Source: an uncultured Oscillospiraceae bacterium (lineage in GTDB: Bacteria > Bacillota > Clostridia > Oscillospirales > Acutalibacteraceae). Taken from it: a stretch of DNA of 64,000 nucleotides. The notes beneath the pieces were generated by a model, which saw only the letters and a program-made list of their open reading frames with translations, was not told the origin of the DNA and made no database searches. The translations under genes were made by a program, and so were the position numbers. The stretch spans positions 124,001 to 188,000 of the forward strand of contig CABUFC010000003.1 of the NCBI GenBank assembly GCA_902490735.1, in the 5' to 3' direction. Shown here one piece after another: positions 59,383-64,000 of the stretch (positions are counted from its first letter, which is position 1; the number at the start of each line of letters is the position of its first letter).

Positions 59383-61461
59383 TTAGTCCTTCTTGCGAGA
59401 AGAAATAATCTGTTCTGCAATATTCTTAGGAACCTCGGTATAGTGGCTTGGCTCCATTACGTACTGGCCGCGTCCCTGAGTTTTAGAACGAAGGTCGGTT
59501 GCATATCCGAACATTTCGGAAAGCGGTACAAATGCATTTATTTGCTGTGCACCGAATGCCGCTTCCATGCCCTGGATTTGGCCGCGTCTTGCATTAAGGT
59601 CACCGATAACGTCGCCCATATATTCTTCAGGCACGGTTACTACTACTTTCATAATAGGCTCCTGAAGTACGGGATCGGCTTTTCTGCAAGCCTCTTTAAA
59701 TGCCATAGAACCTGCAATTTTAAAAGCCATTTCAGAAGAGTCAACCTCGTGGTAAGAACCGTCATAAAGGTTAACTTTTACGTCTACCACGTTATAGCCC
59801 GCAAGAACGCCTGACTGCATTGCTCCCTGAATACCAGCGTCAACAGCCGGAATGTATTCCTTTGGAATAGCGCCGCCAACGATATTGTTAACAAACTCGT
59901 ATCCCTTGCCGCTTTCATTCGGTTCAACTTTAATTTTAACGTGACCGTACTGACCCTTACCACCTGACTGCTTAGCATACTTATAGTCAACATCAGCAGA
60001 TTTGCGGATAGTCTCTTTGTAAGCAACCTGGGGTCTACCGACGTTTGCTTCAACGCGGAATTCGCGCAACAAACGGTCAACAATTATTTCAAGGTGCAAT
60101 TCACCCATACCGGCAATAATGGTTTGCCCGGTTTCTTCGTCGGTATAGCAACGGAAGGTAGGATCTTCTTCTGCAAGTTTTGCCAAAGCAAGACCCATTT
60201 TTTCCTGACCGGCCTTTGTTTTAGGCTCTATAGCTACACGGATAACGGGTTCCGGGAATTCCATTTTTTCTAATATTACCGGATGTTTTTCGTCACAAAG
60301 AGTATCACCGGTTGTAGTATTTTTAAGGCCAACAGCCGCAGCGATATCGCCGCAATAGCAGGTTTCAATATCCTGACGATGATTGGAGTGCATCTGCAGA
60401 ATTCTGCCCATACGCTCGTTACTATCTTTTGTGGCGTTATAAATCGTTTGACCGGCATCTACTTTACCGGAATATACACGGAAGAAGCATATTTTACCAA
60501 CAAACGGGTCGGTAGCAATCTTAAATGCAAGAGCAGAAAACGGCTCATTGTCACCGGCTTTACGCTCGGTTTCTTCTCCGGTATCCGGAATGTGTCCCTT
60601 AATAGCGGGAACATCAAGCGGCGACGGCATATAGTCTACAACCGCATCAAGAAGTTTCTGAACACCCTTGTTTCTATAGCTTGTACCACAGCAAACAGGA
60701 ACCATTTTATTTGCAATTGTGGATTTTCTGATTGTTGATTTAATTTCGTCTATTGTAAGCTCTTCGCCGTTAAAATACTTTTCGAGCAAAGCGTCGTCTT
60801 GTTCGGCAACATGCTCTAACAGTTCATTATGATACTGTTCGCAGATTTCCTTCATATCGTCGGGAATATCTACTACAGAAATATCTTTGCCTAAATCATC
60901 GTTATAGATGTAAGCTTTCATCTCAACAAGGTCAACTAGTCCCTTAAAGAGATTTTCGCTGCCTATAGGCAACTGGATAGGAACGGCATTACATTTAAGC
61001 CTTTCCTTCATCATTTTTATAACACGATAAAAATCAGCGCCCATAATGTCCATTTTGTTAACATAGACCATTCTCGGGACGTTGTATTTATCAGCTTGAC
61101 GCCAAACAGTCTCAGACTGCGGCTCAACACCGCCTTTTGCGCAAAGTACGGTAACAGAACCGTCTAATACGCGCAATGAACGTTCAACTTCAACAGTGAA
61201 GTCAACGTGTCCGGGGGTGTCTATAATATTGATCCTATGGTCCTTCCAGAAACAGGTAGTAGCAGCCGAAGTAATGGTAATGCCACGCTCTTGTTCCTGC
61301 TCCATCCAGTCCATTGTCGCGGCGCCTTCATGGGTCTCACCCATTTTGTAGTTAACACCGGTATAATAAAGTATACGTTCGGTGGTAGTGGTCTTACCTG
61401 CGTCAATGTGGGCCATTATGCCAATATTTCTTGTAAGTTCAAGCGATACCTTCCTAGGCAT
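59383..61461 (-). CDS. fusA: Elongation factor G
   Basis: 692-residue translocation GTPase. G1 AHIDAGKTTTTERIL, G3 DTPGHVDFT, G4 NKMDI; domain IV loop with GGKGQYGHVK. Full length. Third gene of the str operon (rpsL-rpsG-fusA-tuf). Confidence 0.98.
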   Translation of the reverse strand: MPRKVSLELTRNIGIMAHIDAGKTTTTERILYYTGVNYKMGETHEGAATMDWMEQEQERGITITSAATTCFWKDHRINIIDTPGHVDFTVEVERSLRVLDGSVTVLCAKGGVEPQSETVWRQADKYNVPRMVYVNKMDIMGADFYRVIKMMKERLKCNAVPIQLPIGSENLFKGLVDLVEMKAYIYNDDLGKDISVVDIPDDMKEICEQYHNELLEHVAEQDDALLEKYFNGEELTIDEIKSTIRKSTIANKMVPVCCGTSYRNKGVQKLLDAVVDYMPSPLDVPAIKGHIPDTGEETERKAGDNEPFSALAFKIATDPFVGKICFFRVYSGKVDAGQTIYNATKDSNERMGRILQMHSNHRQDIETCYCGDIAAAVGLKNTTTGDTLCDEKHPVILEKMEFPEPVIRVAIEPKTKAGQEKMGLALAKLAEEDPTFRCYTDEETGQTIIAGMGELHLEIIVDRLLREFRVEANVGRPQVAYKETIRKSADVDYKYAKQSGGKGQYGHVKIKVEPNESGKGYEFVNNIVGGAIPKEYIPAVDAGIQGAMQSGVLAGYNVVDVKVNLYDGSYHEVDSSEMAFKIAGSMAFKEACRKADPVLQEPIMKVVVTVPEEYMGDVIGDLNARRGQIQGMEAAFGAQQINAFVPLSEMFGYATDLRSKTQGRGQYVMEPSHYTEVPKNIAEQIISSRKKD

Positions 61462-61494
61462 AATTTCCTCCTAAAATAAAACTTTAACAGGCGA

Positions 61495-61965
61495 TTACCA
61501 CCTGTAGTGAGCGAATGCCTTATTGGCTTCTGCCATCTTATGAGTATCTTCACGCTTTTTAAATGCGCCACCCATTTCGTTGACAGCGTCCATAATTTCT
61601 CCGGCTAAGCGCTCTTTCATCGTTCTTTCAGAACGGCTGCGGGCATAGGTTGTAAGCCAACGCAATCCCAAAGTCTGTTTCCTTTCGGGACGAACATCAA
61701 ACGGTACCTGGTAGGTTGCGCCGCCCTTACGGACTGCTTTAACCTCCAAAAGCGGCATGACATTCTCCATCGCGTTTTCGAAGACCTCCAATGGGTCTTT
61801 TCCTGTTTTTTCGGAAATAATATCGAAAGCGCCATAAACGATTTTTTGAGCTACCCCTCTCTTACCATCGTACATAACGTTATTGATAAGACGGGTTACA
61901 AGCTGGGAGTTATAAAGCGGATCGGGCAAAACTTCACGTTTTGCAACAAAGCCTCTTCTTGGCAC
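61495..61965 (-). CDS. rpsG: 30S ribosomal protein S7
   Basis: 156 residues, the normal length for S7, beginning PRRGFVAKREVLPDPLYNS. I chose GTG at 61965 with AAGGAGG upstream; an in-frame ATG at 61983 would include that ribosome site. Binds 16S rRNA 3' domain. Confidence 0.97.
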   Translation of the reverse strand: MPRRGFVAKREVLPDPLYNSQLVTRLINNVMYDGKRGVAQKIVYGAFDIISEKTGKDPLEVFENAMENVMPLLEVKAVRKGGATYQVPFDVRPERKQTLGLRWLTTYARSRSERTMKERLAGEIMDAVNEMGGAFKKREDTHKMAEANKAFAHYRW

Positions 61966-62099
61966 TTCACTTCCCTCCTTCACAATTAATTAATGATATC
62001 ATCGGTACTCGAGCGACTTTAATCCCCGTTGACCAAGCAGAAGCGTTATATAAACACTACTGCTTTTTTTGCAGCAGAAATAAGTCTTTTAATTTTTAG

Positions 62100-62516
62100 C
62101 TATTTTTTCTTAGCTTTTTTGGCGCCGTACTTACTGCGGCCCTGCATTCTGTTAGCAACACCTTGCGCGTCAAGCGTTCCACGAATTATATGGTAACGCA
62201 CACCGGGAAGATCCTTAACCCTTCCTCCGCGGATCAGCACAACGCTGTGTTCCTGTAAGTTATGACCAATACCGGGGATGTAGGCTGAAACTTCTATACC
62301 GTTAGAAAGACGAACCCTGGCAATTTTACGAAGAGCCGAGTTAGGCTTTTTAGGTGTAGTAGCTTTAACAGCGGTACAAACGCCGCGCTTTTGCGGAGAA
62401 TCAACATCGGTTGCCTTGCGTTTCATAGAGTTAAAACCCTTATTAAGCGCAGGTGCCTTTGCCTTTTTCTCGATAGTCTCACGACCGGAACGTACTAACT
62501 GATTAAACGTTGGCAT
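62100..62516 (-). CDS. rpsL: 30S ribosomal protein S12
   Basis: 138 residues. Conserved streptomycin-site segment TTPKKPNSALRKIARVRLSNG is wild-type, and the beta-barrel GGRVKDLPGVRYHIIRGTLD is complete. The gene is first in the str operon; no L7Ae-like gene separates it from rpoC as in many Firmicutes. Confidence 0.98.
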   Translation of the reverse strand: MPTFNQLVRSGRETIEKKAKAPALNKGFNSMKRKATDVDSPQKRGVCTAVKATTPKKPNSALRKIARVRLSNGIEVSAYIPGIGHNLQEHSVVLIRGGRVKDLPGVRYHIIRGTLDAQGVANRMQGRSKYGAKKAKKK

Positions 62517-62639
62517 TCACACACCTCCTCAAAATTTTTTAGAATTTTTAAAATTCTTTTAAAACGCCTTTTAAAAAGCGTCTTAAAAAAATTCAAAAAA
62601 CAAAAACAAAGCGAAAAGCCAACTTTTCACGCAAGTAAC
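62517..62639 (-). promoter_or_regulatory. Structured leader of the str operon
   Basis: The 120-nt leader holds three hairpins. The first, GCGTGAAAAG/CTTTTCGC (62611-62632), is followed by a U-rich run (complement of 62593-62610) and resembles an intrinsic attenuator. The second pairs ACGC 62563-62566 with GCGT 62578-62581; the third pairs AGAATTTT 62541-62548 with AAAATTCT 62550-62557. Confidence 0.55.
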
Positions 62640-62668
62640 ATTTTAACAAAACAATTTCTTAATGTCAA
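62640..62668 (-). promoter_or_regulatory. Promoter of the str operon
   Basis: TTGACA (revcomp 62663-62668), 17-base spacer, TAAAAT (revcomp 62640-62645). Confidence 0.83.
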
Positions 62669-62678
62669 GCGTTTTTTC

Positions 62679-62708
62679 GTGTCTGCCTGATGTTTATCAG
62701 GCAGACAC
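62679..62708 (-). terminator. Hairpin after rpoC, possible terminator
   Basis: GTGTCTGCCTGA 62679-62690 and TCAGGCAGACAC 62697-62708 form a perfect 12-bp stem just past the rpoC stop. No U tract follows on the minus transcript, so it may be a processing site or a weak, Rho-assisted terminator. Confidence 0.55.
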
Positions 62709-62714
62709 ATAAAT

Positions 62715-64000
62715 TTAGTTAGAAAGCTTGGCTTTATCCATACCTGTACCGGCAGGGATAAGCTTACCGATAATAACATTCTCTTTAAGACCAAACAGCG
62801 GATCTTCTTTGCCCTTTATGGCAGCTTCGGTTAGAACCCTTGTTGTTTCCTGGAAGGAAGCTGCGGACAAGAAACTGTCAGTAGCAAGAGAAGCTTTTGT
62901 AATACCGAGAAGAACCGGCTCGAAGGTTGCTTCCTCAAGGCCTGTTTCGCCAGCCTTAATTCTTTCTCTAATCTTTCTGTTAGCAGCATATATATCGCTT
63001 GCAGAAACCCTGGTTTTCGGAAGAAGTCCGGTGCTTCCGGGATTATCAACTAAAACCTTACGCATCATCTGGTGCAAAATAACCTCGATATGCTTATCGT
63101 TGATATCAACACCCTGAGAACGATATGTCGACTGGATTTCCTTAATGATATAATCTTCAACTGCTTCTTTACCGAGCACTTCAAGTATGTCGTGCGGATA
63201 AAGAATGCCGTCTACAAGCTTGTCGCCCTTGCGTACAGTGTCACCCTCGCGTACGCGGATAAGATTTTTGTGCGGAGCCGCTACCTTATCTTCAATAGGC
63301 TCGCCGTTTTCATCAAGGCCAACAACATGAATAAAGGTGGTTTTCTTTTCCTCTACTATGTGAATAGTACCGGAAATTTTGCTGATAATTCCGCAGCGTT
63401 TTGGTCTTCTTGCTTCAAACAGTTCTTCAACACGCGGAAGACCTTGTGTAATATCCTCTGTCGACGCAATACCGCCGGTATGGAATGTACGCATGGTAAG
63501 CTGAGTACCGGGCTCACCTATGGACTGAGCGGCGATAATACCTACTGCTTCGCCAACCGTTACAGCGTCGCCTGTAGCGAGGTTAGAGCCGTAGCACTTT
63601 TTACATACGCCGTGTTCCGCATGGCAGCAAAGAATTGAGCGGATTTTAATTGACGGCTTTTCATCGTCTGTCAGATCGGCAAATTCGGTCTTACCGGCCG
63701 CTTTTAATGCTTTTTCGTTTAAGGTGCTTTCAATAAGTTTAGCATCATATACGCCAAGCATCTTATCATGCGAAATTAATACCTTGCCGTTTTCATCGAC
63801 AAAATCTTCAAGCAGATATCTGCCGATAAGTCTTTCGGACAGCGGTTCTATCATCTGGCGGCCTTCGGTTATTGCCGTAATGCTTAAGCCTTCGTCGGTG
63901 CCGCAGTCGTTTTCGTGAACGATAACATCCTGCGAAACGTCAACAAGACGGCGGGTAAGATAACCTGAGTCGGCCGTTCTAAGAGCTGTATCGGCAAGTC
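62715..64000 (-). CDS. rpoC: RNA polymerase beta' subunit (C-terminal part)
   Basis: The frame is open to the window edge; about 428 residues are visible. Conserved C-terminal elements include TALRTADSGYLTRRLVDVSQ, the zinc-like CCHAEHGVCKKCYG, the trigger-helix neighbour GEAVGIIAAQSIGEPGTQLT, RTFHTGGIA, and GLPRVEELFEAR. Ends GTGMDKAKL, normal. The first residue in window is not the start. Confidence 0.98.
   Translation of the reverse strand, partial: LADTALRTADSGYLTRRLVDVSQDVIVHENDCGTDEGLSITAITEGRQMIEPLSERLIGRYLLEDFVDENGKVLISHDKMLGVYDAKLIESTLNEKALKAAGKTEFADLTDDEKPSIKIRSILCCHAEHGVCKKCYGSNLATGDAVTVGEAVGIIAAQSIGEPGTQLTMRTFHTGGIASTEDITQGLPRVEELFEARRPKRCGIISKISGTIHIVEEKKTTFIHVVGLDENGEPIEDKVAAPHKNLIRVREGDTVRKGDKLVDGILYPHDILEVLGKEAVEDYIIKEIQSTYRSQGVDINDKHIEVILHQMMRKVLVDNPGSTGLLPKTRVSASDIYAANRKIRERIKAGETGLEEATFEPVLLGITKASLATDSFLSAASFQETTRVLTEAAIKGKEDPLFGLKENVIIGKLIPAGTGMDKAKLSN

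Overview
The window reads as chromosome of a spore-forming, AT-rich clostridial Firmicute, probably an Oscillospirales/Ruminococcaceae-type gut bacterium. The basis is spoIIGA-sigE, a RicT/YaaT homologue, a pyruvate phosphate dikinase, an ECF-type vitamin transporter, low-GC codon use, strong GGAGG-type ribosome sites and near-consensus TTGACA-17-TATAAT promoters. No species can be named from the sequence alone.

Layout. (1) 1-3660: 3' part of spoIIGA, sigE, a cysteine-desulfurase-family enzyme with a DUF3343 sulfur/selenium carrier-like protein, and ricT. (2) 3753-14706: a compact 11-kb, one-strand virion module (terminase, scaffold, capsid, portal, adaptor, tail hub-like protein, coiled-coil proteins, fibre, two holin-type proteins, amidase). 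It has no integrase, repressor, replication gene, tape measure or tail tube, so it looks like a podovirus-type remnant or a domesticated particle. (3) 14708-15781: PHP-domain protein. (4) 15807-21673: a cobalamin uptake operon on the minus strand with a consensus promoter, short cobalamin riboswitch, intrinsic terminator, EcfT, a fused double EcfA, an S component, a sortase-anchored DUF4430 protein and an intrinsic-factor-like surface protein. (5) 21686-25480: sodium/solute symporter, phenylacetate-CoA ligase-type enzyme and a metallo-beta-lactamase-fold enzyme. (6) 25500-29225: ferrous iron uptake (two feoA, feoB, a small Cys-rich FeoB partner) with a divergent DtxR-type regulator and tandem palindromic operators. 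(7) 29276-33065: a MacB-like ABC exporter, then a glutathione peroxidase-OhrR pair with tandem OhrR boxes. (8) 33079-43256: a type I restriction-modification island (fic, hsdM, hsdS, DUF3800, hsdR, then T5orf172, DUF1871-like and an unknown gene). (9) 43382-43988: a TnpV-bearing mini-element and a coding remnant at the 3' end of ppdK. (10) 43989-64000: housekeeping genes ppdK, pcrA, an MBL hydrolase, dtd, rel, recJ, tRNA-Ala(GGC), typA, a DUF1846 gene, tuf, fusA, rpsG, rpsL and the 3' part of rpoC.

How it works together. The clearest regulatory circuits are cobalamin-sensing RNA over B12 uptake, iron-sensing repression of feoAAB, peroxide-sensing repression of gpx-ohrR, and probable autoregulation of the fic-hsd operon through repeated AATTTNATCATTT boxes. 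The two most interesting regions are the integrase-less virion module and the B12 operon, whose surface protein carries both domains of animal intrinsic factor separated by a membrane hairpin.
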